Origin: an uncultured Bacteroidales bacterium
GTDB lineage: Bacteria > Bacteroidota > Bacteroidia > Bacteroidales > P3
DNA length: 13,472 bases
NCBI GenBank assembly: GCA_905236405.1
Contig: CAJOQB010000171.1
Span: forward strand, 1-13,472
Reading direction: 5' to 3'
The notes under the pieces are model-generated. The model worked only from the letters and a program-made list of their open reading frames with translations. It was not told where the DNA came from and did not search any database. Of this stretch, positions 1 through 8,909 are shown piece after piece. How positions within the stretch are numbered: position 1 is the first letter of the stretch; each line of letters starts with the position of its first letter. The translations under genes and the position numbers were made by a program.

Positions 1-3000
1 ATCCAGTTCACCTTTGTCGACCTGGGTTGCGAAGGTCCCACCAGTCCTGTCTATGTGGCAGTCATCGGTACTCCCGATATTGATGCTTCGTTGGAATGGC
101 CCGACGGTATCGATACGGTTCAGTTCAGCTCTTGCGGCGCCAACAACTTCGATGTCAAGGTTCGCAACAGAGGCTTGGCAACCATCAACAGCTACACGAT
201 TGAATACTGGGTGGACGATGTTCATGGTGTCTACACCAGCTCGGCACCCATCGCATCGCAGAATGTCAGCACGCTGACCATCGCCACTCCCTCCTTCGAC
301 CCAGGACGTCACGTGCTTCATGCCATTATCAGTACCAACAACGATACGGTTCCCACGAACGACACCATCCATCGTATGATTAATGTCACGTTCTGTGCCG
401 GCACATACACCATTGGTCCTGCTTCCACCAACGACTACCTCTCGTTCAACGAAGCCATCGACACCCTCTACAACGCAGGTATCGCTGGCCCTGTTGTCTT
501 CAACGTACAGAACGGACTCTATGAGGAACAAATTACATTGGGTGCCGTTAACGGTACCAGTTCCACCAACACGATTACCTTCCGTGGTTCGACGAGTGAC
601 AGCTCGGCTGTCGAGTTGCGTTATGCCACCGCACAGAATAGCAACTATGTTGTCAACCTCGACGGTGCCAACAACACCTACTTCAGTAATATGACCATTG
701 CCAGTTTGCCTACTGGAAATGTCAATTATGGTCATGTGGTGTTGATTGCCAATTCCGATCATATCGGATTCAACAAGACGGTGATTCGTGTGAAGGAAAC
801 CATCAACAATGCCAATGCCAGCGCTGTGGTGGTGGGTGAAGGGGTCAACTATCTCTCCTTCGACAGTTGCGTTATCCTCAACGGTTACTATGGCATCAAG
901 GCCATTATCCCCACCGAGGGTACCAATGCCGGCTTCCGCTTCGACGACGGAGAGGTTCGCAACTTCTGGTCTCAAGGTATTGCCCTGCGTAAGTTCAACG
1001 ATGTTGTTATCCGTCGCAACCAAATCAATGGCGGTGTGACGGTCAACAGCCGTGCGCTCACCGGTCTTCTCGTTACCGAGGTGAACGGCGGTATCGACAT
1101 CGAACGCAACAACGTAGTGCTTTACGACACCAAGAATGGTGGTAAACGCGGTATTGTGATTATCAACTGTATTGCCGACAACACTATTCGTGGACGTCTA
1201 TATAATAATATGAGTGCTGTCTATGGTACCGGTACCTCGGGACAGTCGTCCGCAGGCATTTGGATTGACAGTTCTCGTTATTTGAACGTCTACTACAACT
1301 CGTGCCGTGTGTATGCAGGTCTCAATGCGGCTGCCACCCGTGCCTTCTCTGTACAGACCAACAGCTCGAACATCTATGCGCTGAACAACATCTTCGCCAA
1401 CAATAGCAAGGGTTACGCTCTCTATGCTCAGAGCGCTATTAATATTGCCACCTGCAACTACAATGTCTACTTCTCGACGGGTGACACCAACCGCTTGTGC
1501 TACTGGGGTGAAGAGGTGACTTCGCTGGCAGCAATGCGTGCTGTCAACAATCAAGACGCCAACTCCTATAACGAGTCGCCTTATTATGTCTCTGCCAACG
1601 ACCTCCATCTGAGCATTGCCCAGTTCGCTGAGAAAGCTCAGTACAACACCGAGGTGCCTACCGACATCAATGGCCAGATTCGTCCTCAGATTCCTCAGCC
1701 CTGTATTGGTGCCCACGAGCCTGTCCGCGATCCTCACGATATCAGTATCCTCGAGTTTATCCAGCCGACGCTCGACTCCAATACCGTCGAGACCGACTCG
1801 CTCCGTGTCATCGTGAAACTCTACAACAATGGTACTTCCACCGAGACCAACGTCAGATGGTATGCCTACATCGAAAACACGGAGTCTTACAACAATGGAC
1901 AGAATCTGCGTACCGTCACCCGTACCATCGAGGAGATGGTTCCCACAGAAGCGGTCTTCGATACCGCCTATATCGTATTGCCGTTGGGTCTGATTGACAC
2001 GAACCATATCCACGCCATCATCAGCTTCGCTCCAGGAGTCAACTATATTGAACGCGATACGGTCAACAACCATACCGACACGGTCTTCATGCTCGAACCT
2101 GCATTCGATATCCGTGCCGAATGGGTGGCCATCAACGACTCCCTCTCGGGTGTCCACGGCTGTCGTCTCCAAGAGACACCGGTCTCCATGCGTATCATCA
2201 ATGTAGGTCGCAAGGCCATCCCCAGTGCTTATCCGCTCACGGTAGGTTACCAGGCACGTGTCCAGACGGCCAATGTGACGGTGAACACTTTGCCTCAGGG
2301 TACTATCGAGACCCTCTCTATGCCGGACGACTTGGCCGTCAACGGATTTATCGACTTTACGTTCCAAACGCCCGCCAACCTCTATCCCACGGGCAACGAA
2401 CGTGACGTACAGCTGCAGATTCGTTCGTGGGGTACCTTCATCTACGACCAGAAGCATGCCTTCAACCTCCAAGGTCGCGACACGACGGCATGGACGAACG
2501 TCACTTCGAAGTACACGCCCAACAAGCCTACCGGTCCCGACCTCCATATTCCTTATGCTACTTGGGACACCATTAAGGCAACCCATACCGACAACCCGGG
2601 CAACACTTTGGTACATCGTCCTATCCGTTGGTACAAAGACTCTACCGATGCTGAACCGTACTACGCTCCTAACAACTACAACCAATCCACATGGTGGGAG
2701 ACCCCGCAGTATTTCCGTGACACGGTGTACTATCTCAGCTGTATTAGTTCTACAGGTTGCACCAGCTACTACCAACCCATCCACGTCTACATCAATCCTC
2801 GTGTGTCTACCGATGCCTCTATCACACAGATTGTGACACCCTACTCGATGGTGTACATGTTCAACGATACGGTGAAGGTCCGCATCACCAACTATGGTAC
2901 GCAACCCATATCGAACATTCCTGTGACCTACCAGTTGCGACAGGGTCTCAATCCCAACAGCACACCGTTACAGGAAGTCACCGAGACATGTCATGCCACC

Positions 3001-6000
3001 ATCCAACCCGACCAGTCGTATATCTTTGCATTTGATTCGCTGGCCATTTTCCCGACCAACCCGCTCACCAGTCAGCAGTCATACACCGTTCGTGCATGGA
3101 CCGATTTGAGCAACGAGCAAACCCGTCTCAACGACACCATTCGTTACCTTGATATATTCAATCAGAAGTTGGAGAACGGTGTGTACGATGCAAATCAGAA
3201 TTATTGGAATTCCTATTCCACTCCTACGATTGGTAATCCTGCCGGTCACGATATCACGCGTGTAAGTTATAATACCCTCGATCAAGTAACGCCCGAGGTG
3301 GGTCACACCTATATCAACTTCGGTAACTTTAATAATCCTGAGGTTCCTGTGCTCCATCTTGTCAAGGGAACCACCGACACCATGCTGGTAACCTTTGCCA
3401 ACAACAGTCGCCACGACGACTATCATTCACAGGCATTCCTTACCGTCTATATCGACTACAATCGCGATGGTTACTTCTATGAGGGACAGGAATGGATGAA
3501 TGCCGATGGTTCCGTCTCCTACATGTGGAGCGAAGTGGTGTTTGCCGACACCGTCTACTGCCGTCAGCCGATCAAGTTCGTCTACACGCTGCCCGACAGC
3601 TGTAATCTGGGTTACACCCGTATGCGTGTCTGTCTGCACCAGACACAGGTCGACTCCTCCGCTATGGTCGAGCCATTCGACTTTGACTTCGGTCAGGTGC
3701 AGGACTACCTGCTCTATGTCGAGGATGTGCCTGCTGAGGTTGATGCTGGTTTGGGTCGTGTGGTGTCGCCTGCCAACAACATCATCTCTGGTACCGACAG
3801 TACGGTCGTCACCTTCATGCTGTGCAACAAGGGTGGTGAGAACTTGGAGGCTGCCACGATTCACTACCGTACCATCCGCGACAATGGCCACTCCAACAAC
3901 TCCATCACTTGGACGGGTTGGTTGGAACCTGGCCAGTCGGCTCCGGTGTCGCTGCCTGCCGCTTATATGAACGAGGGTACCACACGCTACACCATCTGGG
4001 TGGAGACCGCTGGCGATACCATCACCTACAACGACACGTTGCGTTGCGAGTTCCACCGCTTCCCTGTCAAGACGCTTATCATTGCCGACGATTTCGACAA
4101 CCTGTCGCTCAACCAATGGTATGCTCCTGCTGGTTATAACAACTACTCGCGTAACGTCTGGGTGCGCAACTATCCTTACAACAAGCCGCACCTTTCGTAC
4201 TGTATGAGTGACTCGTTGGCTTATATCACCGGCAACGAGGGTATGCTCAACACAGGCAAACGCGGTAGCCTCAGCTATCTCTACTCTCCTCTGATTGATA
4301 TCTCACAGATTCGTCCCGACACCATCACCTTCTGGATGGCGCATCAACTTGGCGACGGCGCTCGTATTTATTGGGAGTTCTGGGATTGGCAGAGCACTTG
4401 GCAACGTCTGGGTTCGATGAACGACACCCTTTGGTACAACGATCCTACGGGTATCACCGGTACTTCGTCAGGTTATGCCTTCACCGAGTTCCGCTATCCC
4501 ACCTCTCACTCCAGCGGTGACTTCCAGCAGACACTCCAGTTCCGTATCGTCTACGAGGCTCCCGAGGATGTACCTGCTGCAGAGGGTGCCGTGCTCGATA
4601 ACCTTGTCATCGGACGTGCCCGTCGTGCCATCGACGTGGGTGTCACCTCGATTATCTATCCTACCGAGCCTCGTTTCGGTGAGACCATCTATCCCAAGGT
4701 GACCATCCACAACTATGGCTATGACACAGCTCGTTCGGTCTCGTTGGCTTACGTCCCCTATGGTTCGTTCTTGGCCAAGGTGGGAAACTACGATGGTACC
4801 ATTCCTCCAGGCGAGTCGGTGATTTACACCTTTACCGAGCCATTCGTGGTGATGGCCGACTTCCCCGACACCTTCCAGATCTTTGCCTATACGACGGTCG
4901 ATATGGATATCTATCACGAGAACGACTCCGTGTTCCAAGACTTCTACTTGGCACCTCTCGATGACGATATGGCTGTCACCGACATCCTCTATCCTCTCGA
5001 CCACATTGTGGCAGGCGACTCCATCCAAGTGACGGCTCGTTTGCGTAACTATGGACAGCAGACCGCCAGCGGTTGCGATGTTGTCTATGTGTTCAACAAT
5101 GCCTTCACAGTCACCGAGCATGTCGACTTCAATGCACTCTTGGGTCGTCCATTAGGCTCCTTCGAATACTACAACTACACCTTCCAGCGGAGGTGCCGTG
5201 CTTCGATGGGTAATATGCCGCTCGAGGTATATGTCATCTACGATGGCGACGGCTATCCTTACAACGATACGGTGAACAAGAGCATCCAGGGTCTGCAGAA
5301 CATCACCGACCTCTCTGCTCGAGCCATCGTTATCGATACCTCCAACTCGGACAACGTCACCTTCCAGCTCACCATCGACAATATCGGTTCACGTTCGGCC
5401 AACAACTTCACCGTGGGTTACTGGTACGACAACGACACCAGCACGATGGTCATCGAGCACTTCAATGCCGGTCTTCCTTTGGCCGCTCTCCACACCTGCT
5501 ACTATGTCTTCGATTCGGTACAGCCGCGTCGTGCAGGTAACCCCTATGTCTATGTCTCCGGCTTTGTCCATATCGATGGCGACAACGACAACACCAACGA
5601 CACCACCTCGGTTATCGAAAACCAGTATGTCGACCTCCATGCTTTGCGTGTGGTGGTCGAGGAGAACCGTGAGGAGACCTGCCATGTCCGTGTCGAACTG
5701 GAGAACCTTGGCAACATGTCCTACAACCGTAACTTCCGTGCCAATGCCACCGTCAACGGCACCACGCTCTATGCTATCACCGACCGTGTCATCTCGCCGG
5801 GTGAAGCCTTCTCCATTGTCCTCAACGGCACCATACCCAAGAGCAGCACCCGTAGCTATTCGGGTACGGGCTTCCTCACCATGCCGTATGATGACCATAC
5901 CGATCCTTGGAGTGATGTCAATCCGAACAACAACCAGACATCCATTGTCGATGTCGAGAACTACTACAATCCCGACGGTATCGACGATGTGTCGGCCAAC

Positions 6001-6258
6001 GGCATGACGCTCGACCAGAACGTTCCCAACCCGTTCAATGCCGAGACTCGCATCGACTTCTCGATTCCTATGGCTGGTCAGGTACGCTTCTTCGTCATGG
6101 ATGCCTTGGGCCGTCTGGTGTACCAGTCGGAGAACGAGTTCTCCGAGGGAGACCACAGCATCACCTTCGGCAAGCAGCTCGGCGCTACCGGTACCTATTT
6201 CTATGGCATCGAGTTCAATGGCGAGCGTCTCATCCGCAAGATGGTCTTTACCAAATAA
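1..6258 (+). CDS. Giant secreted multidomain protein with type IX secretion C-terminal sorting domain (5' partial)
   Basis: The frame is open from the first base, so the N-terminus and signal peptide lie outside; 2085 residues are visible (numbered from window base 1). Residues about 134-573 read as a right-handed beta-helix: Asn-rich short strands, opened by a GTYTIGP/FNEAIDTL segment and closed by a GAHEP motif. Around it are about nine Ig/CARDB-like beta modules, most ending in an NDT-type turn (ERDTVNN, LNDTIR, YNDTLR, YPYNDTVN). Residues about 1100-1242 match a GEVED-type module (VYIDYNRDGYF, then TRMRVCL, then GQVQDYLLYVED). Residues about 1357-1540 resemble a MAM/jelly-roll domain (DDFDN...W, then LDNLVIG). 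The last 80 or so residues are a type A Por sorting domain (LDQNVPNPFN, then DALGRLVYQ, then GTYFYGIEFNGE, then KMVFTK). Known biology of this tail: export across the outer membrane by T9SS with anchoring or release. An adhesin or surface role is inference. Confidence 0.93.
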   Translation: MQFTFVDLGCEGPTSPVYVAVIGTPDIDASLEWPDGIDTVQFSSCGANNFDVKVRNRGLATINSYTIEYWVDDVHGVYTSSAPIASQNVSTLTIATPSFDPGRHVLHAIISTNNDTVPTNDTIHRMINVTFCAGTYTIGPASTNDYLSFNEAIDTLYNAGIAGPVVFNVQNGLYEEQITLGAVNGTSSTNTITFRGSTSDSSAVELRYATAQNSNYVVNLDGANNTYFSNMTIASLPTGNVNYGHVVLIANSDHIGFNKTVIRVKETINNANASAVVVGEGVNYLSFDSCVILNGYYGIKAIIPTEGTNAGFRFDDGEVRNFWSQGIALRKFNDVVIRRNQINGGVTVNSRALTGLLVTEVNGGIDIERNNVVLYDTKNGGKRGIVIINCIADNTIRGRLYNNMSAVYGTGTSGQSSAGIWIDSSRYLNVYYNSCRVYAGLNAAATRAFSVQTNSSNIYALNNIFANNSKGYALYAQSAINIATCNYNVYFSTGDTNRLCYWGEEVTSLAAMRAVNNQDANSYNESPYYVSANDLHLSIAQFAEKAQYNTEVPTDINGQIRPQIPQPCIGAHEPVRDPHDISILEFIQPTLDSNTVETDSLRVIVKLYNNGTSTETNVRWYAYIENTESYNNGQNLRTVTRTIEEMVPTEAVFDTAYIVLPLGLIDTNHIHAIISFAPGVNYIERDTVNNHTDTVFMLEPAFDIRAEWVAINDSLSGVHGCRLQETPVSMRIINVGRKAIPSAYPLTVGYQARVQTANVTVNTLPQGTIETLSMPDDLAVNGFIDFTFQTPANLYPTGNERDVQLQIRSWGTFIYDQKHAFNLQGRDTTAWTNVTSKYTPNKPTGPDLHIPYATWDTIKATHTDNPGNTLVHRPIRWYKDSTDAEPYYAPNNYNQSTWWETPQYFRDTVYYLSCISSTGCTSYYQPIHVYINPRVSTDASITQIVTPYSMVYMFNDTVKVRITNYGTQPISNIPVTYQLRQGLNPNSTPLQEVTETCHATIQPDQSYIFAFDSLAIFPTNPLTSQQSYTVRAWTDLSNEQTRLNDTIRYLDIFNQKLENGVYDANQNYWNSYSTPTIGNPAGHDITRVSYNTLDQVTPEVGHTYINFGNFNNPEVPVLHLVKGTTDTMLVTFANNSRHDDYHSQAFLTVYIDYNRDGYFYEGQEWMNADGSVSYMWSEVVFADTVYCRQPIKFVYTLPDSCNLGYTRMRVCLHQTQVDSSAMVEPFDFDFGQVQDYLLYVEDVPAEVDAGLGRVVSPANNIISGTDSTVVTFMLCNKGGENLEAATIHYRTIRDNGHSNNSITWTGWLEPGQSAPVSLPAAYMNEGTTRYTIWVETAGDTITYNDTLRCEFHRFPVKTLIIADDFDNLSLNQWYAPAGYNNYSRNVWVRNYPYNKPHLSYCMSDSLAYITGNEGMLNTGKRGSLSYLYSPLIDISQIRPDTITFWMAHQLGDGARIYWEFWDWQSTWQRLGSMNDTLWYNDPTGITGTSSGYAFTEFRYPTSHSSGDFQQTLQFRIVYEAPEDVPAAEGAVLDNLVIGRARRAIDVGVTSIIYPTEPRFGETIYPKVTIHNYGYDTARSVSLAYVPYGSFLAKVGNYDGTIPPGESVIYTFTEPFVVMADFPDTFQIFAYTTVDMDIYHENDSVFQDFYLAPLDDDMAVTDILYPLDHIVAGDSIQVTARLRNYGQQTASGCDVVYVFNNAFTVTEHVDFNALLGRPLGSFEYYNYTFQRRCRASMGNMPLEVYVIYDGDGYPYNDTVNKSIQGLQNITDLSARAIVIDTSNSDNVTFQLTIDNIGSRSANNFTVGYWYDNDTSTMVIEHFNAGLPLAALHTCYYVFDSVQPRRAGNPYVYVSGFVHIDGDNDNTNDTTSVIENQYVDLHALRVVVEENREETCHVRVELENLGNMSYNRNFRANATVNGTTLYAITDRVISPGEAFSIVLNGTIPKSSTRSYSGTGFLTMPYDDHTDPWSDVNPNNNQTSIVDVENYYNPDGIDDVSANGMTLDQNVPNPFNAETRIDFSIPMAGQVRFFVMDALGRLVYQSENEFSEGDHSITFGKQLGATGTYFYGIEFNGERLIRKMVFTK

Positions 6259-6282
6259 GCAATAAAATTGCGTTCACTTTAT

Positions 6283-6312
6283 ATACCCCGAGCATCGCTC
6301 GGGGTATTTTTT
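6283..6312 (+). terminator. Strong intrinsic terminator after the T9SS protein gene
   Basis: A perfect 11-bp stem, ATACCCCGAGC (6283-6293) with GCTCGGGGTAT (6297-6307), has a 3-nt ATC loop and runs into six T residues (6307-6312). It starts 24 nt after the stop codon at 6256-6258. Only 17 nt separate the T-run from the tilS start codon, so tilS must be served by read-through or by a promoter overlapping this hairpin. Confidence 0.93.
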
Positions 6313-6329
6313 ACCGCTATCAAAACAGT

Positions 6330-7694
6330 ATGCTAACCCGCTTCGTCAACCATATTGCTATCCAGCAGCTTTTCTCTCCGCAGCAACGGGGATTGTTGGC
6401 TGTGAGTGGTGGCATCGACTCGGTGGTGATGACCCACCTCATGCACCAGGCGGGGTATCCCTTTGCTATTGCCCATTGCAATTTCCATCTCCGGCCAGGC
6501 GACTGCGACCGCGACGAACAGTTTGTTCGTCAGTTGGCTCAGCGGTATGGTGTGCCCATCTTTGTGGCACAGTTTGACACCCACGCTTACGCCCAAAGCG
6601 AGAAACTCTCCATCGAAGAGGCCGCACGGCAGTTGCGATACCGCTATTTCGAGCAATTGCTTGAAGAACAACACCTCGACTATATCGCCACCGCCCATCA
6701 TCGCGACGACGCCACCGAGACGTTCTTCCTCAACTTGTTGCGAGGCACAGGCATCGGAGGCCTTCACGGCATACTGTCTCGCAACGGCCATGTGGTGCGA
6801 CCGATGCTGCCCTTCTCGCGGCAACAGATTGAGGATTATGCATGGAGCGAGTCGCTTGCACATGTCGAGGATGTCACCAACAGCTCCCTGACCTATCGTC
6901 GCAACCAGATTCGTCATCAGTTGATGCCTCTCCTTCGCACCATCAATCCTGCCATCGACGACATCATGCAGCGGAACATCTCCCATCTTTCCGATGCCGA
7001 GACACTCTATCGTTGGGCTGTCGACGAACAACGTCGACAATCTTTTGTCCCACAGGGCGACACGCTGTTGCTTCGCCATGCCGACGTGGCCGGTCTCCAT
7101 CCTCAGCGGACACTCCTATACGAGTTTCTCTCACCGTTTGGTTTCAATGCCTCGGTTGTCGACGATGTGTTGCAGTTGCAGGGCGATACCCAATATGGAC
7201 AACAGTTTTCCTCCGCCACCCACAGGTTGACCCGCAAGGCGGAAGGGCTGCTGATAGAGCCGATAGGGGAGGGACAACAACAAGAAGAAAGTGTCTCCAT
7301 CGATAGGCGTAGTGTTGAAGGAAATGAGGCAATGGTGGAATATGGCGATGAGAGAATCGTGTTTCGCGTTTGTCCTTGTGAGCAAATCGACTCGTTGAAA
7401 ATGCCTGCCAACCAAGCCCTTTTCGATACCGACCGTCTTTCGTGGCCGTTGCATCTTCGACCTTGGCGCGATGCCGACCGCATTGTCCCCTATGGCATGA
7501 AGGGAACGCAGTTGGTGAGCGACCTCTTCACCCATCATCACCTTACTTCGCGACAGAAAACGGAAACCCCGATGCTCTGCGATGCACAAGGCAACATCCT
7601 CTGGGTGGTCGGTCTCCGAGCATCACGACTGGCCGCCGTGTCGTCCGACACGAAAACAATCCTTTCAATAACAGTTCACCGGAAACACGACTGA
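6330..7694 (+). CDS. tilS: tRNA(Ile)-lysidine synthase TilS
   Basis: TilS attaches lysine, using ATP, to cytidine 34 of the CAU-anticodon isoleucine tRNA, so that it reads AUA codons; it is cytosolic and normally essential. The 454-residue length fits full-length TilS. The N-terminal PP-loop ATPase carries SGGIDS at residues 26-31, and TAHHRDDATET at 121-131 is the conserved second active-site segment, followed by the RRNQIRHQLMPLLR segment. The C-terminal tRNA-binding domain is present (LRPWRDADRIVPYGM at 376-390, then SDLF, then ILWVVGLRAS). The ATG at 6330 leaves 25 residues before the P-loop motif, normal for the family. No SD is obvious. The downstream gene is convergent. The gene looks intact and shares the base composition of the gene before it. 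Confidence 0.97.
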   Translation: MLTRFVNHIAIQQLFSPQQRGLLAVSGGIDSVVMTHLMHQAGYPFAIAHCNFHLRPGDCDRDEQFVRQLAQRYGVPIFVAQFDTHAYAQSEKLSIEEAARQLRYRYFEQLLEEQHLDYIATAHHRDDATETFFLNLLRGTGIGGLHGILSRNGHVVRPMLPFSRQQIEDYAWSESLAHVEDVTNSSLTYRRNQIRHQLMPLLRTINPAIDDIMQRNISHLSDAETLYRWAVDEQRRQSFVPQGDTLLLRHADVAGLHPQRTLLYEFLSPFGFNASVVDDVLQLQGDTQYGQQFSSATHRLTRKAEGLLIEPIGEGQQQEESVSIDRRSVEGNEAMVEYGDERIVFRVCPCEQIDSLKMPANQALFDTDRLSWPLHLRPWRDADRIVPYGMKGTQLVSDLFTHHHLTSRQKTETPMLCDAQGNILWVVGLRASRLAAVSSDTKTILSITVHRKHD

Positions 7695-7762
7695 CAACAT
7701 CCTCTGTATTCTATAGGATAATATGTATATGCTTTTGTAAAGGTTTTGTGAGTCTTTTGGGT

Positions 7763-7777
7763 AGACAGGGTCTTTTT
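7763..7777 (+). terminator. Weak candidate terminator between tilS and the convergent membrane-protein gene
   Basis: A short 4-bp stem, AGAC (7763-7766) with GTCT (7770-7773), has a 3-nt loop and leads into a run of five T residues (7773-7777). It lies about 70 nt after the tilS stop, against the stop codon of the convergent gene. The position is right for a terminator, but the stem is marginal. Confidence 0.3.
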
Positions 7778-8288
7778 ATAACATAAATGCGTGACAAAGA
7801 GCAGTCCCAATAGTTGCAAAGATTACCAAATAAGTTATTATTACATGGTATGGACGTATTTTGAATATCTTGTCAATACGACATTTAGCCGTGCATAATA
7901 GCCTTTTGGTACAGATAATCAAGATAATACTAATAATAAATACTGCTAATACAATCCATGTTTTTATTGGGAAGAGAGATATGTTAAAATAAACAACAAT
8001 AGAAGAATATACAATACATAACACAGACAGAATAGAATAATATAATACTTTCGAGTCAATCTTGTCAATACTACAAACAATATACGCTATTACAGGGTAG
8101 CTGACAAAAGCCACTTTCATGTTCATATTGGTATATCTACAATAAGTACAGTTATGGTAAATATCCCAGAACCAGTCAACAATCATTAGACACTCGACAG
8201 CATTGTAAAACAATATTGATACTATCCATACGAGAATACTTCTTGATAGTAATATGCCTGTTTTATTTGTCATTTTATTCTTTTCCAT
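7776..8288 (-). CDS. Small polytopic membrane protein, unknown function
   Basis: 170 residues, unrecognised. About five hydrophobic segments can be placed (near residues 17-40, 59-75, 81-101, 108-126 and 148-168), separated by short basic or polar loops, so an inner-membrane location is likely. The loop between the first two holds a CxxC pair (C47, C50), with a further C33 and C72, which might bind metal or form disulfides. The start is the ATG at 8288 (MEKNKM); a second ATG five codons later is possible. The gene begins 11 nt after the DUF2442 stop on the same strand and is probably co-transcribed with it. It is much more AT-rich than tilS, consistent with acquired DNA. No catalytic motif is seen. 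Confidence 0.7.
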   Translation of the reverse strand: MEKNKMTNKTGILLSRSILVWIVSILFYNAVECLMIVDWFWDIYHNCTYCRYTNMNMKVAFVSYPVIAYIVCSIDKIDSKVLYYSILSVLCIVYSSIVVYFNISLFPIKTWIVLAVFIISIILIICTKRLLCTAKCRIDKIFKIRPYHVIITYLVIFATIGTALCHAFML

Positions 8289-8299
8289 TGTGATACCCT

Positions 8300-8551
8300 C
8301 TAAACTACCGCTACGCCACGCTCATAGAGCGACTCGGGTGCAAAGCCTATCTCGTTGTTCCAATCGACAGTGAAAGGGTCAAGCGTGAAGTTGCGGAAAT
8401 AGTCCATATCTTGCAATTTACGGCAGTCCCCCTTTTGCATCAATGGGGTGAAATCGACAAGCTTAACAGCACCATCGTTAAAGGTGAGTTTCAGAATGTA
8501 ATCGCGCACATATTCTACAGCAGTTACACAAAGGATAAAGTAATCTTCCAT
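8300..8551 (-). CDS. DUF2442 domain-containing protein
   Basis: 83 residues, the size of a single-domain DUF2442 protein. The family pattern is clear: a strand pair YILKLTFNDGAVKLVDFTPL (residues 18-37), the central LQDMDYFRNF stretch, a tryptophan at 64, and the hallmark APESLYE near the end (71-77). DUF2442 proteins are commonly encoded beside DUF4160 proteins and have been suggested to form toxin-antitoxin-like pairs; the biochemical role is not established. Here a DUF4160 C-terminal fragment ends just 6 nt upstream, so the usual gene order is kept although the partner is incomplete. The start ATG at 8551 is the only sensible one. Confidence 0.87.
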   Translation of the reverse strand: MEDYFILCVTAVEYVRDYILKLTFNDGAVKLVDFTPLMQKGDCRKLQDMDYFRNFTLDPFTVDWNNEIGFAPESLYERGVAVV

Positions 8552-8557
8552 AATAGA

Positions 8558-8659
8558 CTATTCAAGAGATTCAATCTTTTTGGGCGACATGTTGTTAGAG
8601 GCATACTCCCAGTTCTGTAGAAGTTCTTCCTTGTGCAGATTCAGCCATTCCTCTGGCAT
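8558..8659 (-). pseudogene. C-terminal remnant of a DUF4160 protein
   Basis: Reading leftward from the ATG at 8659 gives a 33-residue product containing EEWLNLHKEELLQNWEYA and ending KKIESLE. This resembles the last third of DUF4160 proteins, whose tail typically reads EW.eLHkeELl.nW...kIepL. An in-frame ATG at 8689 would add ten residues; an in-frame TAA lies five codons further upstream. The N-terminal part of the domain (the NPPHFH-type motif) could not be found on this strand up to about 8900. The remnant ends 6 nt before the DUF2442 start. Degenerate partner is the favoured reading; a genuine shortened microprotein is possible because the frame is open and has a start codon. The family match is from memory. 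Confidence 0.6.
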
Positions 8660-8878
8660 AATTGTTATTTTTAACAGAATAACGCACATATGTAAAAAAA
8701 ATTATGTAGAAGAAATCTTTAGGTTGAATCAGAGTAGACTCACCACATTAAATGATGCACTTTTGTTTCATTTTGTTTTTTGCTTCTTTTGTTACATTAT
8801 CAGTTGTTTCTGCGATTATTTGTCGTGTCAAACAGAGAAAAAGTCAAAAGTTTTACCCATTTATCCATAAATCTGTTG

Positions 8879-8887
8879 TATCTTTGC
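8879..8887 (+). promoter_or_regulatory. Bacteroidetes-type -7 box for the toxin-antitoxin operon
   Basis: TATCTTTGC matches the Bacteroidetes -7 consensus TAnnTTTG and lies 22 nt before the antitoxin ATG. No clean TTTG -33 box is found at 19-21 nt upstream, so the promoter may be weak or activated. The rest of 8690-8900 is T-rich spacer without another recognisable element. Confidence 0.6.
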
Positions 8888-8909
8888 ACTTTGAAAAAGA
8901 ATTGTGACT

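Noticed and set aside
1198..2904. 568-codon open frame on the minus strand
   Set aside because: It lies wholly inside the giant plus-strand gene, whose protein has recognisable beta-helix and Ig-like modules. The antisense product is a low-complexity Val/Arg/Asp/Gly-rich string typical of a shadow frame.
3427..6156. Further long minus-strand open frames (3427-4191, 4468-5121, 5389-6156)
   Set aside because: All are antisense to well-supported modules of the T9SS protein and show the same shadow composition without any family motif.
6333..7100. 255-codon minus-strand open frame opposite tilS
   Set aside because: The plus strand encodes an unambiguous TilS with catalytic motifs; the antisense frame has no recognisable feature.
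8580..8870. 96-codon plus-strand open frame
   Set aside because: It overlaps the DUF4160 remnant on the other strand and a T-rich spacer; the Phe/Cys-rich product is what translated T-rich sequence gives.
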